Shown one piece after another: positions 34,601 to 46,512 of a DNA stretch of 64,000 nucleotides (position 1 is the stretch's first letter; each line of letters starts with the position of its first letter). Both the position numbers and the translations under genes were made by a program. The notes below the pieces were generated by a model. It ran no database searches, was not told the origin of the DNA, and was given only the letters and a program-made list of their open reading frames with translations. This DNA is from Trichosporon coremiiforme (lineage: Eukaryota > Basidiomycota > Tremellomycetes > Trichosporonales > Trichosporonaceae). The stretch spans positions 601,479 to 665,478 of the forward strand of contig BCJJ01000010.1 in assembly GCA_039545355.1 (NCBI GenBank). Direction: 5' to 3'.

Positions 34601-36800
34601 TCAGGCGCATCAAAGCAACGTTGAACCCAAAGCGCGCCCCCAAACGGGTCCTTCCTGAGCGTCCTAGCGATTCCTGGCGATTCCTGAGTGAGGGTTATCC
34701 TGCAATGATGTAACCACAGGGCCTTCCTACCTTTGGCCCAATTCTGTACGCTTTGAATGCAGCTTGTTTTCGCGCAATTGGTGGTCTAGACTAGACAGTA
34801 CAGACATGCTCGCCGCACTGTACCGCGCAGCTTGACGCGCGCCGATGACAGAGACACAAGCTCCGCGAGGTCCGCAAGGGACCGGCGTGTCCGGCGATCC
34901 ATCGCTCATGCTATCTCCTGAGCCTTGCAGTTTAGCAGGCTCTGGCGGGCATCTCGCTGTGAGCGCGCCAAGGCTGCTACAGAACCGCTACGAGCCAAGG
35001 CCTCGAGGCCAGCCAAGCACTACCGCGAACGCACTGAGTCGCCCCGGAGCGGATCGATAATCGGTCCAGGTGTGCTCTGGAAGCAATTGCTGCTTACGTC
35101 TGGCTTGTCATGGTCTCCCGTAGTGTTCGTTGGTGGTCCCGCCGAGTCTCGGGTCGGGGTCAGACCATGGTACACCCAAAGTTGCAGGAATAGAAAGCCC
35201 CCGCTAGCTAATCGCAAACAGACTCAACCATGAACTGAGTGGCCCGCCGCCTACACTGCGATCCGCCAGGGGATGCTCAATGGATCCATGCCGAGACTCA
35301 GAGGGTTAATGACCACGAGTGACGGCAGCGCACCGCAGGAGTCCACGGTGGAGCCCAAGGCTGACCAAGACGGGCTCGACACGCTGTTCCAGACCAATAA
35401 TGAGCAAGACATGACGGCATCCCAGCTTCCAGCGAGTTTTGGGGTCCCCTTGTTTTTCTTGCCGACTTCATGAACTGCTTAGTTCAGGACGAAGCACTTG
35501 ACATCCGAACAATGGATACTGAACAGCACCGCTTGCGCTCCGACTCGGCATTAGCGCAGCATTTGGACACTTGGACATCCGTTTGCCGCGTGTTCATTGC
35601 TGATGCTTGATCCATGGGTCCATGAAAACTTGCATGCGATTGGACGGTTGACTCGGAGCCTTGTCTGTCGATAGCGCGCTGGAATGCTTAGCCGCTTTCA
35701 CTTGTTCGATCAGCGCCAGGGCGACTGAATGGCCGGGACGGAAGTGGCTTGGGCTCTGTCATTTCTTGCACCGCACGTAGCGCATGCCTGCATTGTGCAC
35801 AGTGTACACACGCGGCCGCTACGCATCCAAGGTGCATGCAAACCTTTGCGGTGAGCTTGTTCAGCGTACCTGCGGAGTTTCCGAGCTCTTGGGTGGGCTG
35901 TAGCTTGTCCCTTTCGCCCTGCCGGCCGATCAGGGGTGATGCTTATCCCTATTGACGTCGATGCCAGCGCTTTGCTTTCGAGCACATTGCGTGCGGGCAG
36001 TCTGACCAGTCAGTGTCGACATGCATTCGGCAGACGCCAGAGGCTGGTAACTGCACTGCAACGACACGCCCGACGAGCACTCGCCCAGGCGCAGGCATCA
36101 GGCATGTCTGCCGGCGCAGTGGCACCAGGGAGAGCGGCCCTTGTAACAGTGTAACGCTGGTCGCATTCGCACTTTCGCATCTCGCGCATTCACGCTCATC
36201 TCCACCATACCACTTCCAAACGAGAACATGTACAGGTAGAGCGGGACCTCTCGGCGCAATTAGCCTGCGTTCTATGTCGTAAAGCTTTGCTTTTGTTGCC
36301 CGGCTCGGAGGCTCGGGGGCCTGTGCTTGGACGCAGCGGCACGCAGCGGGTCCGTCCCATGGAGCCCAGCATAGCGTAGTGTAGCCCAGAGTAGCCCAGC
36401 AAGGTCTCCAGATGCAGTTGTCAGGGGTGCGCTCTGTGCTCACTCGGCCTACGGTGGCCTACAATGGCTTACGGTAGGGATCTCCAGGGTCGCAGCGAAG
36501 GGTTAACCATATAATATTGTGCGCGGGAGTCGTAACCTCTTAGGGACTGGGAGGGAGAAACGTAAACCGCACAATCAAGCATGCAAGCTGCCGACCTGGA
36601 TCAGGCCCGATTCCGGCATTCTGCCCCAGTCGGCCCTCTGTTGCCCTCTGTTGTCATCATGATGCTGGCGAAACGTGGGCTTGACCGCAGAGCCATGGTT
36701 CGCGACTGAAGAAGCAGGCAAGGAGCAGGCCTGGAGCAGGCACAGGAGGTACAGACTTGAGAGGGCTGAAAAGCAGGAGACCCAGCCCGTCGCAGGACAG
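31681..36800. other. Gene-poor block, no supported gene
   Basis: In 5.1 kb no ORF has recognisable domains, good codon bias or splice context. The longest (32313-32915 minus, 33843-34523 plus) look like chance open frames in GC-rich DNA. One frame at about 35430-35613 stays open for about 57 codons (starts FWGPLVFLADF) without a match I recognise. It could hold non-coding RNA genes or relics of elements. Confidence 0.35.
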
Positions 36801-38159
36801 GGCTGTTCAACGATGCAGGATGCAAGTGGTGCTTACCTCTCGTACACCTCGTAAACCCGAGCTCGACCGCAGCTTACCACAACGGGAGGCGCCCTGCTGC
36901 CCGACCTGGCCGACCCTGTTTCTGTCCTTTCGCCTGGCCAAGCTGCAAGCGTACCTCAACTCCCCGAGCTGGTGCTCCCGTCCAGGTGCCTCCGATAGCA
37001 GGTGCCTTCGTGCAGCTACCACTGGTGCTAGAGTTTGCTTCCCACTACCTGCTGCCTATCTCCCTGCACAACGTCGCATTCGACATTGCCACATTGCTCT
37101 TGCGCAAAAGTTGTTCTCTATCATACCTAGACGCCCACATAGTACTCAACCACACACGCTACGGATCGACTCTACGCCCCCACGACTACTAGCGCAGATC
37201 GCTCCGCATCCCGGCTCTCGCAAGCAAACCGCCCACGACGGTTACGAGCTTCACGTCCCACTCTTCCTCTCGACTGCGCGTTCGATTGGGGTCATCGCAG
37301 TTTGCATTGACTCTTGTCTAACTCGCGCAGTCCTTCACCACTTATCTTCTCTCTCTCTCTCTCACACACACAACGACGCTCTCCAACCTTCAACGACATC
37401 GAGCAGCAGCGGAACGAACCCCCCAGCAAGACCATCCCGACTCGACTTGCCCGACAAGTCGACTTCTATTGTTATCCCGCACCCAAACCCAGGTGGAGTC
37501 TGTCAACCCCGCGCTTTGCATGCGCAGCTCAAGTTAAACTTCGTGTGGCTTCTTTACGCCTCTTTCCATCCGGAACGCCAAGCGATCCGTGCGCGTGCGG
37601 CGAGTGTCCGATCTGTCACGCGTCCGCAATCTGCTTCGGGGTAGTACCTGATACCTGATCAGGACGCATCACAGCACATCATATCATATCTGAAGAAGCA
37701 GCCCGCCTTCGCCCCCGATACAAAAACGACTTTGCCCGACACCCCGCCTCCGCCACCAATCGACTGGGCACCGGCAGACCGGCAGACCAAGAGAAGACGA
37801 GTCAAGACAAACGGGCTAGTCACCAACCCACTGCAAGCAGAGGCTCGGGCTATCACTCGGTCTCGAACCCACTGCGGCGTTCCCCACACGCTCGGCTTCG
37901 CAGACTTCGCATCGATCACACCGAGCTCCCCAGCTTCCAGCTTCGAGCGACAACCGGCATATCGGCAGCAGACGCAACGGCGCGGCAACGCAAACGGCAC
38001 GCGAACGAGAGAATACGAGCCAGCCCAAGCAAGCCACGCAAGCCACGCAAGCCACATCCGACGGCCCTGTCCTCCCTTCCCTTTACCTGGAATCCTGCAC
38101 GAAATTCCTGCGATCACGACTGCGCAGTAGGAGCGACTGCAGAGTAACTTCTTGCAGCA
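36801..38159 (+). other. Pyrimidine-rich leader-like stretch before a short spliced ORF
   Basis: The plus strand becomes C/T-rich, with a (CT)n(CA)n run at 37346-37370 and many short C-rich stretches up to about 38100. This is what leaders of fungal regulatory genes look like. A 295-codon ORF (36757-37644) overlaps it but has low-complexity composition and no known domain. A 9-nt repeat (AAGCCACGC, three copies, 38031-38055) is also present. Confidence 0.35.
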
Positions 38160-38330
38160 ATGCACGAGACGTCGTGCATGGCGGGCCCGGGGCCAGCGAC
38201 GCTGGCCGCGAGTCATTATGGATATCATCGGAAGGTGAGTAAAACTTCTCGGTCGTGTGCTGCTCTTCCTCTTCCATTTCTCTTGTTTTCTGTTTTTTTT
38301 TTCTGTCAGACGACGCGGTGCGTGGTATGA
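38160..38330 (+). CDS. Candidate short spliced ORF or upstream ORF (31 aa)
   Basis: ATG at 38160 opens 25 codons ending at a GTGAGT donor (38235). A 75-nt intron with a strong T-rich tract (TGTTTTTTTTTTCTGTCAG) ends at 38309, and the frame continues six codons to a TGA at 38330. The peptide has MHETSCMAGPG at its start and RKTTRCVV at its end. The intron signals are among the best in the window, yet the product is tiny and unrecognised. It may be an upstream ORF in the long leader of the 39905 gene, or part of a non-coding RNA. Confidence 0.3.
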   Translation: MHETSCMAGPGPATLAASHYGYHRKVSKTSRSCAALPLPFLLFSVFFFCQTTRCVV

Positions 38331-38928
38331 AGAGGACGACGCGGTATGCGTACTTCGCTTCCACATTCCATTCATACTTCGTCGGCGCGATCCGTGGCTT
38401 GCTGCTGGCTTTGATGGCGTGTTGCGGGGCTGTTGTTGACTTGCGGCAGCGCTCTTGCCGCGCGTCTGCCGCCGGTGTACCGGTGTCTGCTGCTTGTCGG
38501 CTGTTGGCTGTGTTTTGGTTGGAAGAAAGCGACCTGATGGCCTGGAATGGCCAGGCTCAATGATAAGGGGGGGTTCGAGGTTGCCTGGGTGCGAGACATT
38601 CAGTCAGCGAAAGTCTTCGTTGGTGAGACACTGTCTCGGTCGAGTCATCCCTGGGTGCCCGCATTTCTCTTTTCTTGCCAGAGGCGTCGAGTGCGCATAC
38701 ACTCTTGGCGTTCACTGCGCCGCATATTCGCGCCGCACACGGGTACATGCAGGAGCATGCAGCGCCGTGAACGCCGACTCTAAAGGGGCTGTCTCCGATC
38801 TCCAGGGCTAGCAGGGCCAGCAGGGCGATTGGAGGATGCTCGACGCGCCTGCTATTTTTCTTTTTCCTCGTCTTGAATTGGGAGCTACGGCTACTAGTAC
38901 TCAACGCCTAGGCAATCAAACGCATACA

Positions 38929-38991
38929 GCCATACAGCCATGCAGTGCCATCAAGTGCCATGCAGTGCCATCAAGTGCCATGCAGTGCCAT
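38929..38991. repeat. 20-nt minisatellite
   Basis: The unit TGCAGTGCCATCAAGTGCCA is present in two and a half copies from 38941, preceded by degenerate CATACAGC units. It lies in non-coding DNA upstream of the 39905 gene. Confidence 0.85.
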
Positions 38992-39904
38992 ATGTTGCCC
39001 AACGCCTTTGAAAGCCGCACGCGGCTAGACTCTTTCAACCATCTCGTTCCTCGTCTTCTTCCCCTTTAAACTCTGCGCAGCGTCGTGACATTCCCCCTCC
39101 ACGTCGCACGACACTGCTCTTCACGTCGCTTGGCTCCACACTCTCGCTCGTCGCTACGCATCGCTACGCTCCGACTCGCGCGTTCTCGGTGGTTTCCAAG
39201 GAACCCGACTCGCATCGCCCGAGACCCACATCACATGGTGGCCGGGTGCTCGTGCGTCACTTGTTCCTTGAACTCGCCTTGAACTCGGTCCTCGCAGCGC
39301 ACAGTACCGACCTGCGGGAAACCTTGAGTGCTTCCCTTGCCGGACCTGTGGACCTGGTAAACCTGGTCGACCTCGCCGGCTTTGCGGGCATTCGGACCTG
39401 ACGCATGTACGACTCCCCTCGTGTCGCCGTGTCTCGTGTCTCCGAGCCTTGAGCCTCCGACGTCAGTCCCCACGCGCAAAGATCATTCATTCTAGCGGCG
39501 ACAAGAGATTGAGCAGCAGTGCAAGCGTAGTCGACGCCCAATTTATACCGCGTCGCCGTTCCCACCGTCCCCCTCCACGCTCTTCTTGCGATCATCGTAT
39601 CTGACTTGCTCTCCAGATTCAGAAAAAGTCGTCCCTCCCCTCCCTCTCAACGACCGCACGGATCGCCAGCACTCCTACGCCTCTCAGCTTCATCCCTTCC
39701 GCCTCGTCGTCAACCACCTCTCTCCACTCCCACTCGAACCACCAGAACACGACAAAGCCAGTCTCCATCCTTCGCAAACCATCTCTCCCCACACTCCCCT
39801 CCGAGTCCCTGCTGTTGCCGGCGCCAAAGTCCGCCCCCATCGGCCACTCGACCCATGTCCCGTGGACGCGGACGCCCATCTCCCACAATCACAACAACAG
39901 CAAC

Positions 39905-41881
39905 ATGGCGTTAACCGCGGGCAGCATCGCCTTCCCTCCCCTCCCGCCACTACCGTCCTTCCCCCTCGACTCGAACAGCAACTATGACAGCTCGAACCGC
40001 AGGTCAGCCCCGGCAGCTACTACGACGTTTGTTGCCGCCTCGGGTACGCAACGGTTACGGACCAGGCGATCACGAGTGTCCTTCCGCGAACACGTCGATG
40101 TGTCTGGCGATGGCGATGCCTCGCGGCCACGCTCGACCGTCAGCGTCGCTTCGTCTGCGTCCGCACCAGTGCGCCGGGGATCGCGCGGTGACGACGTGGC
40201 CACTCGCACGGTCACGAACCCGACATCCGCGTATTCCAAGCTATCCAGTGCGTCCGTGTCGGCTGCGCCACGGCCCAAGTTGAAACGCGTCGCGTCTTCG
40301 ACAGCTGTTTTATCACCGTCGACCCGAGCGCTGTCGACCGACGACTTTGACGCGTTCCGGCCTCAGACGCTGCGATATCCGAAGATGCCGTCTGCGCTCG
40401 CTCGTCTCAGCGACACGTCCGTCCCGCCCCCAGCACCGAACACATGGTCGACGAGCCGCAAGGCGACTGCGCCCGCACGAACGAGTGTGCCTCTGCCCCT
40501 CTCGACGACCAAGGAGCACCATGTGGCGCCCAGTAGTCACTTTGTGTCCGAGTTTGGCCAGGTCGACGTGCCCTCCAGGCGCGAGCGCACTGTTTCGCAA
40601 ATCTCCCAGACCTCGTCGCGCAAGGGCAGTGGCAAGACGCGGTCCCCGATCCCTTCCTGGAGCTCGACGTGCCCGTCGCTCATCAACGCCCACCGTGCGT
40701 CGATCGCCTCCACCTTGACGGCGCCCTCGATGACATCGCTGCTGCTGTCGCCTCAGTCACCACACGAGGTGTACCTCCCTAGCAAGGACGAGCAGCAAGC
40801 ATTCGAGGACCACCTCGCGACGCCGTGGGGTGTGGAGAGCAGCATGCATGACTCGGACGTGCCCGAGATGGATGCGTTGAAGGAGAAGCGAGTGCGGGAA
40901 GCTGATTTGTCTGCCACAGACAGTAGCGTGACAGAACCCGTAAAGCCCCGCGTCCCATCCCGCAGACACCGACAATCCGAGCCGTTACAGCAGCCCCCTA
41001 CGTCCTTCACCGCATCACCACTGGCCGCCCCGACATCTGCACCCCGTGCGGCAGAGCGCCTCCTTCGCCTCCAGAATTCTCTCGCTGATCTGCGTATGCA
41101 GCGCAACATGACACGGTCTCCCGAGCCGAAAGAAGAGAGGGCGACGCCCCGTTTAAGGGCCCGCCCGTCACTCGGTGCGATCCACACAACACCGGCTTCG
41201 TGCAAGATTCCCTCGCCGCCGTCGCCCACGTTCGGCGATCTTGTGCGCTCGGCCCCCCGCAGCGCCCCTGGATCTCTGAAGGGGCGTGGCGCGCGGCGTC
41301 CGACCGCGAATTTCGGATTGTCCGACGACGAAAGCGACCTCGACCTGACGCTGCCGCCTCTGAACGCTGCCCTGCGCTCGCACGTCATCCCTTCCTCCTC
41401 GCGTCTGCTTGTCACGAAAACGCGCTCGCGCGGCCTGAGCCAGGGCGGACTCGACGAGGCTCCATCAGGCAGCCTGGGCTGGTCCGGGTCCGAGTCGGAG
41501 GAGGAAGAGTTCTCACGCACGGTTGCGCGCATCGCGAGCCGGAAAAGCCTCGCGCCGCAGCGCAAGCTCCAGAAGCGCCCCTCGTTACCCGTCGGTCGCA
41601 TGGCGAACGTTTACGCGCGCCACTCGCTCGGCTCGAACAACAAGGATTCCCCCGCGATGCCGACGCCGCTCGACGATCGCCCTGCGTCGGCCATCGGCAC
41701 CATGCGCCCGACCGGCACGGCCGCGCTCCTCGCGCTTGTCGAGCAGAAGTACGCCTCGAGCCAGGCCCTCCCCCGGCCAAAGAAGTATGTCACTGGCTGG
41801 GGTGCGCCAGAGGTGCTGCACGATGACGAGTGGCCGGAGCATCCGCTCGAGGAGGTGGCCGAGGTGGGTGAGGCGTGGTAG
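39905..41881 (+). CDS. Disordered Ser/Pro-rich protein with an RVxF motif
   Basis: The first in-frame ATG (39905) has an excellent context (CAGCAACATGGCG) and opens 658 residues without introns. The open frame continues upstream but with no ATG. The sequence is Ser/Thr/Pro/Arg-rich with no known domain. Visible features are RRSRVSFREHV (R57-F60), a classic RVxF docking motif for protein phosphatase 1, preceded by basic residues; several R-x-x-S type sites (KRVASS); an acidic block DDESDLDL (nt about 41320); and a C-terminal segment ALLALVEQKYASSQALPRPK that looks conserved. It might be a phosphatase or cytoskeleton regulator, but this is inference only. Confidence 0.7.
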   Translation: MALTAGSIAFPPLPPLPSFPLDSNSNYDSSNRRSAPAATTTFVAASGTQRLRTRRSRVSFREHVDVSGDGDASRPRSTVSVASSASAPVRRGSRGDDVATRTVTNPTSAYSKLSSASVSAAPRPKLKRVASSTAVLSPSTRALSTDDFDAFRPQTLRYPKMPSALARLSDTSVPPPAPNTWSTSRKATAPARTSVPLPLSTTKEHHVAPSSHFVSEFGQVDVPSRRERTVSQISQTSSRKGSGKTRSPIPSWSSTCPSLINAHRASIASTLTAPSMTSLLLSPQSPHEVYLPSKDEQQAFEDHLATPWGVESSMHDSDVPEMDALKEKRVREADLSATDSSVTEPVKPRVPSRRHRQSEPLQQPPTSFTASPLAAPTSAPRAAERLLRLQNSLADLRMQRNMTRSPEPKEERATPRLRARPSLGAIHTTPASCKIPSPPSPTFGDLVRSAPRSAPGSLKGRGARRPTANFGLSDDESDLDLTLPPLNAALRSHVIPSSSRLLVTKTRSRGLSQGGLDEAPSGSLGWSGSESEEEEFSRTVARIASRKSLAPQRKLQKRPSLPVGRMANVYARHSLGSNNKDSPAMPTPLDDRPASAIGTMRPTGTAALLALVEQKYASSQALPRPKKYVTGWGAPEVLHDDEWPEHPLEEVAEVGEAW

Positions 41882-43011
41882 CCGCGAGCGACATAGTTCC
41901 ACCCACCGTCACTGTCCACCCATCAACCCATTGCGCGCGCTACATCTGCCGCGCTTGTATCATCATCCCATTGTCCTGTGCGCCGTACGCGCCATCATGT
42001 AAAGACCATTATCCTGTTGTTAAAGCCGTATACCAAAGCTACCAAGCTCGCATGAATCTTGTCCACCCAAGTGACGCAATCTTGTACTCCGCCCGTCTAT
42101 TGGTAGAAGGGAGCTCACAAACAACGCGTTGGCTCTACTGAATTGCAAGCAGTGAAAACGGGGATCCCGCACGAATCCATGGGACAAGACGGATCGAGGG
42201 ATAATTGACACTGAGCTTTTGAGGAGTGGGTGATGTCATGAGAGTGAGGCCCTGAAGGAATCATGTTTCATGTGGGGGATCAGACGGTTTCAGACGGAAA
42301 CGCTGGGTTTACGAAATGGTGGGCGTCGTAGGTGCAGTTTCCGGCTGCTCGGATCTCTCGATCTCTGCGCATTTCTGCACCCAACTGGTAAGACAAGTTG
42401 ACGACCCAGGACCCAAAAGGTGAAGTCGTGTGCGTCGGATGTGCACCTATGTGGTGTGTGGACTGTCGGAAGGAGGAGTCCGAACGCACACGACAACGCC
42501 AAGCTTCCGCTCCGTGCATTCGGCCGCAGGAATGTCGGAGAAGAAAATGCAGTCGGGAGAACATGTCCTCCTCTCTTGCACTGTGCGCGTACCTTTGCAA
42601 GATAGGGAGAGAGGGAAGAAGGAACGTAGGGTATGTGGCGTCCGACTTCCCCTCGGCTTCCCCTCGGCGCAGTGTCTCGCCCTGTCATCGACGCATGGGC
42701 CTTCGACATTTTTCAAGGCACGTTTGGTCTCTTTACGTGGTTTCCACGTGACAGGTCAAGGTGGAGGTAAATGGGACGACACGTTCCCCCGCAGTCTCTC
42801 TCCCTGTCCCGCGTCTTTTCGACTTGGCGAGCTTCGTCGTCTATCCGGTCGCCGACTCACTCACACTCTTTTGAGCTCTACATATTCAAAAGAGCTCCGT
42901 TGACGACCCAAAAACAGCGTTTGTGCTCCGGACCGCACCACCCACGAGCTTTCGCTCTCGACGGCTCCTCCACTAGCGACGAAAACAGACGCCGACCGGC
43001 GATCAAGCGCA
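41882..43011. other. Spacer between 39905 gene and DES1
   Basis: This 1.1-kb stretch has no supported gene. Its last 250 bp are C/T-rich (TCTCTCCCTGTCCCGCGTC near 42800) and probably hold the DES1 promoter and leader. Confidence 0.45.
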
Positions 43012-44526
43012 ATGTCTGCCACCACGTCGGCCGCGGCCCTCCCTTCGCCAAGTAAGCTGAAGCAGCGTCCCCGCCAGTCTTCGCCAAGCGACGAGTCCGT
43101 CGTGTCTTCTGGCGTCACCACCGAATTGGATTCGTCCTCTGCACCTTCCACCCCCACTTCGTCGACGAGCTCGGCTCACGCCTCGGCGAAGAGCGATGAG
43201 CCCGAGCCGGGGAAGGCGGCGACGGCGCAGGGAGAAGACTTTCTGTGGATGCACACTGAGGAACCGCATCGGAGTCGGCGGATGGCGATCTTGAAGTCTC
43301 ATCCGGAGGTACGTACGCTTTGGCCATGAGTTTGGCGGGCTCCGGATACTCTGTCCGAATACAGTGTGCTCGTAAAGAGCAGCCGTTCAAGGAGGAGCTA
43401 AGCTCGGCAAGTTCCGCCGACAGTCTACCAGACAGTCGTGACTGCTCTCACATTACGGAGGCACCCCCACACCTCCGCTCGACCTTAACGCTGACTCCAG
43501 GTCCGAAAGCTCATGGGCCCGACCAAGTGGACAGCCGTGATCGCGCTGTCCGTCCTTGCGCTCCAGATCTCTCTCGCTCTCTATCTGCGCCGGTTCCCGA
43601 CCCTCTCGTGGCAGACCTTCCTGACCGCGTACGTGATCGGCGGCACGGCGAATCAGAACACCTTCCTCGCGATCCATGAGATCACGCATAATCTCGCCTT
43701 CAAGAGCATCAAGCTGAACAAGGCTTTGGCCATCGTGGTCAACTGCGCGATCGCGGTGCCGTACGCCATGGCGTTCAAGGGGTACCACATCGAGCATCAC
43801 AAGTTCCTCGGCGAGGACGGAATTGACACGGACTTGCCGTCGCGCATTGAGGCGGTGATCCTGAACAATGTCGCCGGCAAGACGTTTTTCGCGACGTTCC
43901 AGCTGCTGTTCTATGCTCTTCGCCCCGGCTTCATCAGGTCCCAGAAACCGACGTACTGGCACGTTATCAACCTGGCCACGGTGCTGTCCTTTGACGCGCT
44001 ACTCGTCAAGTTCTTTGGCTGGCGCCCGGTGCTGTATCTCCTCCTGAGTAGCTTCTTCGCCGGCAGCCTGCACCCCTGCGCCGCCCACTTCATCGCGGAG
44101 CACTACCTCCTGAACCGCCCCGACCCGGACTCGGTCCAGCACCTCGCCCTGGAAACGACCAGCTACTACGGCCCGCTCAACATTCTCACGTACAACGTCG
44201 GGTACCACAACGAGCACCACGACTTTCCCTCTGTGCCCTGGACACGTCTCCCTCAGCTCCGCGCCCTCGCCCCGGAGTTCTACGACACGCTGCCGTACCA
44301 CACGTCCTGGCCTGCCGTCACCTGGAAGTTCATCACGGACCCCAAGATTGGCATGTGGAGCCGGGCCAAGCGGGAGAGTCGCGGCGAGAAGATTGACGAA
44401 CACGTGTGGCACGGGCTCTACGAGAAGAAGGGAGAGGAGACGGATGATCCATACGTCGAGCCGGAGGAGTTGAGGAGGGAGATGGCCGAGGCGGTCGAGA
44501 TTGGATACGCCAGCGACTGCGAGTAG
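43012..44526 (+). CDS. DES1: Sphingolipid delta(4)-desaturase (DES1)
   Basis: Exons are 43012-43308 and 43501-44526, joined in phase 0 across a 192-nt intron, giving 440 residues. The three histidine boxes of membrane fatty-acid desaturases are present with family-typical wording: HEITH (158-162), HIEHH (195-199) and HNEHH (335-339), and the N-terminal desaturase lead-in DFLWMHTEEPHRSRR is intact. The enzyme introduces the 4,5-trans double bond into dihydroceramide in the ER, a step toward glucosylceramide in fungi. A Ser-rich N-terminal extension of about 75 residues precedes the core and is longer than in animals. It converges on RPC37. Confidence 0.94.
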
Positions 44527-44894
44527 GGAGCGGAGCGAGCTGCGAGCATTAGTGGAGAGAGGGACGTAGCAGTGCGGTGAAGGGACATGGCGATTATAGA
44601 GAGAGAGAGAGCCGCGCGCGACTGCGTCGCCCGCACCGCCCGATAACGGAAACATAGGCTAGAGCTAGGACATTACACATGCATGTTTGTGATATAGTAC
44701 AAGACGTCGAGCCGGCAGCGGCAGCCGCTGGCGAGCACGACGGTGAGTCCTCCTCTCCACTCGTCTCTCCCCCCTCCCCCCTGCTCTATGGCACCCCTCG
44801 CATCGCTGCAGCTTCGAGCTCGCAGACGCAGATTCTCCCACGCTCGCAGCGCGGGACTCGCGCGTAGATTGGCACACCCGAGCCAAACTCGTAC

Positions 44895-46088
44895 TCAAGC
44901 CCGGTCAAGGTAGTCGAGCCCCCGCGTCTGCACCTCGAGGTCAACCTTGCCCTCGTCGTCAATGAGGAGTTTCTCGGCCGTCTCCCCCCCGCCCTCGACC
45001 CACTCGTACTGGACCCAGTCCTCATTCTGTTCCCGGCCCGCCATGGCCCACATTCGGTTCCTGAAGTCTTTCAGACTTCCACTGCCATCAGACCTCGGGT
45101 CGTCCAGGGCCTTGGGGGCGGGCGGCTCGGGTGGGTCCATGTATCCCAATTCTGTGCGGAACTGGAGCATCTTGGAGATCGGGTGCAGGTGCAGGGCACC
45201 GTCATGCACTATACCGCTGAAGTAGGACGTGGCATTCGAGATGGGCACGGGTTCGGAACGCAGACGCATCTTGTCCCCCCACACTTGAGGCGCTTTCGGG
45301 GCAGCGGCGGGCTTCGCCTTGCGCGACGACGGGGGCGCCGGAGTCGAAGCGGCACTGGCGCTTGCGGACCCGGCGGGGGCGGGGACGAAGGTGAGCTCCT
45401 TTGCGCGCTCGTCGCGCCAGACCTGGGGGTCAGCTTGGCTCTGGCTTCCAATCACCAAAGCTTTGCGAAACGATGCGCGGAGGTGCGGCGGACGCGGCAG
45501 ACACGTCAGGCTCAGCTGGCTATATGCTCAGACGACCCAACGCAGACCCAGCTGTCACCAGACTCAGCTGGGCCGCCAGCACCCCATGTCAGGCCGCCGA
45601 GCGCCGTCTCACTCCGCCAGCGCAATCACCGCCTTTCTCACTCGCTCGCTGCGCTCGCCTCCTTCGGTATCACTCACCTTTGGATCCGCATCAATCGGCA
45701 CCTCTACATCAACCCTTCCACTCTGCTCCTTTACCCTGGCCGTGATCTTCTTCCCTCTCTCCTCGGCCCAAGTCGGCACGCGCAAATTGCGATGCTGAAG
45801 CGGGTACTGGAACTGCGTCAGGGCCGGCGCGAGCGAGTGGTGCAGGTAGATTGGGAGCGTGGCTACGATCTCGTCGTCCTCTTCGTCGTCGTCTTCGCGC
45901 GATGAGGGCGGCTTCAGCAGGTCGGAGGGCAGCTTGTATTCCCCGCCCGAGGTAGCGGCGGAAGGAGGAAGGGGACCAATGCCGCTGTCCCGTGGCACGT
46001 TGCCGGCCTCTGCTGTCATGTCGGGCCCGGCGTACTCTTCACCCTCGGGCGAGCTCAGGATGCTGTCGTTCACGACCTCGAGCGACAT
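44895..46088 (-). CDS. RPC37: RNA polymerase III subunit RPC5/Rpc37
   Basis: Exons are 45678-46088 and 44895-45422, joined in phase 0 across a 254-nt intron, giving 312 residues (yeast Rpc37 is 282). The conserved RPC5 (Sin-like) domain is visible: ATLPIYLHHSLAPALTQFQY, then RVKEQSGRVDVEVPID, then after the junction VWRDERAKELTF and GALHLHPISKMLQFRTELGY. With Rpc53 it forms the TFIIF-like heterodimer of RNA polymerase III that helps termination and reinitiation. The N-terminus is acidic. It converges on DES1 with 368 bp between stops. Confidence 0.88.
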
Positions 46089-46512
46089 CCTGCTTGTCGG
46101 TGTTGTTGTTGTCGTGAGCAGACTGGCCGAGTACCAAACGCGCTCAAAATTCAGTACGGTGCAATGACGCACGGACGGGGTTAAACACACGCGAGGGCCG
46201 TCTTTGCACGTGACATCCAACCACACCACGCGGACACCGCGGCGACCTCCGCAGCACACGAATGCCGCGAAAAGATGGACCTTGCGCTCATCTATATGAA
46301 CGAGTGACATCGAGTTGGCTATATACACACACGGCGGGTTCGAAGAAGCGGAAGCGGGGAAACGTCGCCATCATATTACACAGCTAGTAGAAGACTATAG
46401 TCCGTTACGAGGGGAGGGTCAGGTGAGGGAAATGGAGATATGGTATGGAATGGAATTGTGTCGGATCAAGTCGATGATGGGGGTAAAGGCATGAGGCAGC
46501 TGCAAGCCGCGG

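Noticed and set aside
37346..37370. (CT)n(CA)n run as a CRISPR or microsatellite array
   Set aside because: Too short and simple; no spacers or repeats of CRISPR type.
36757..37644. 295-codon plus-strand ORF
   Set aside because: Composition follows a pyrimidine-rich leader; no domain.
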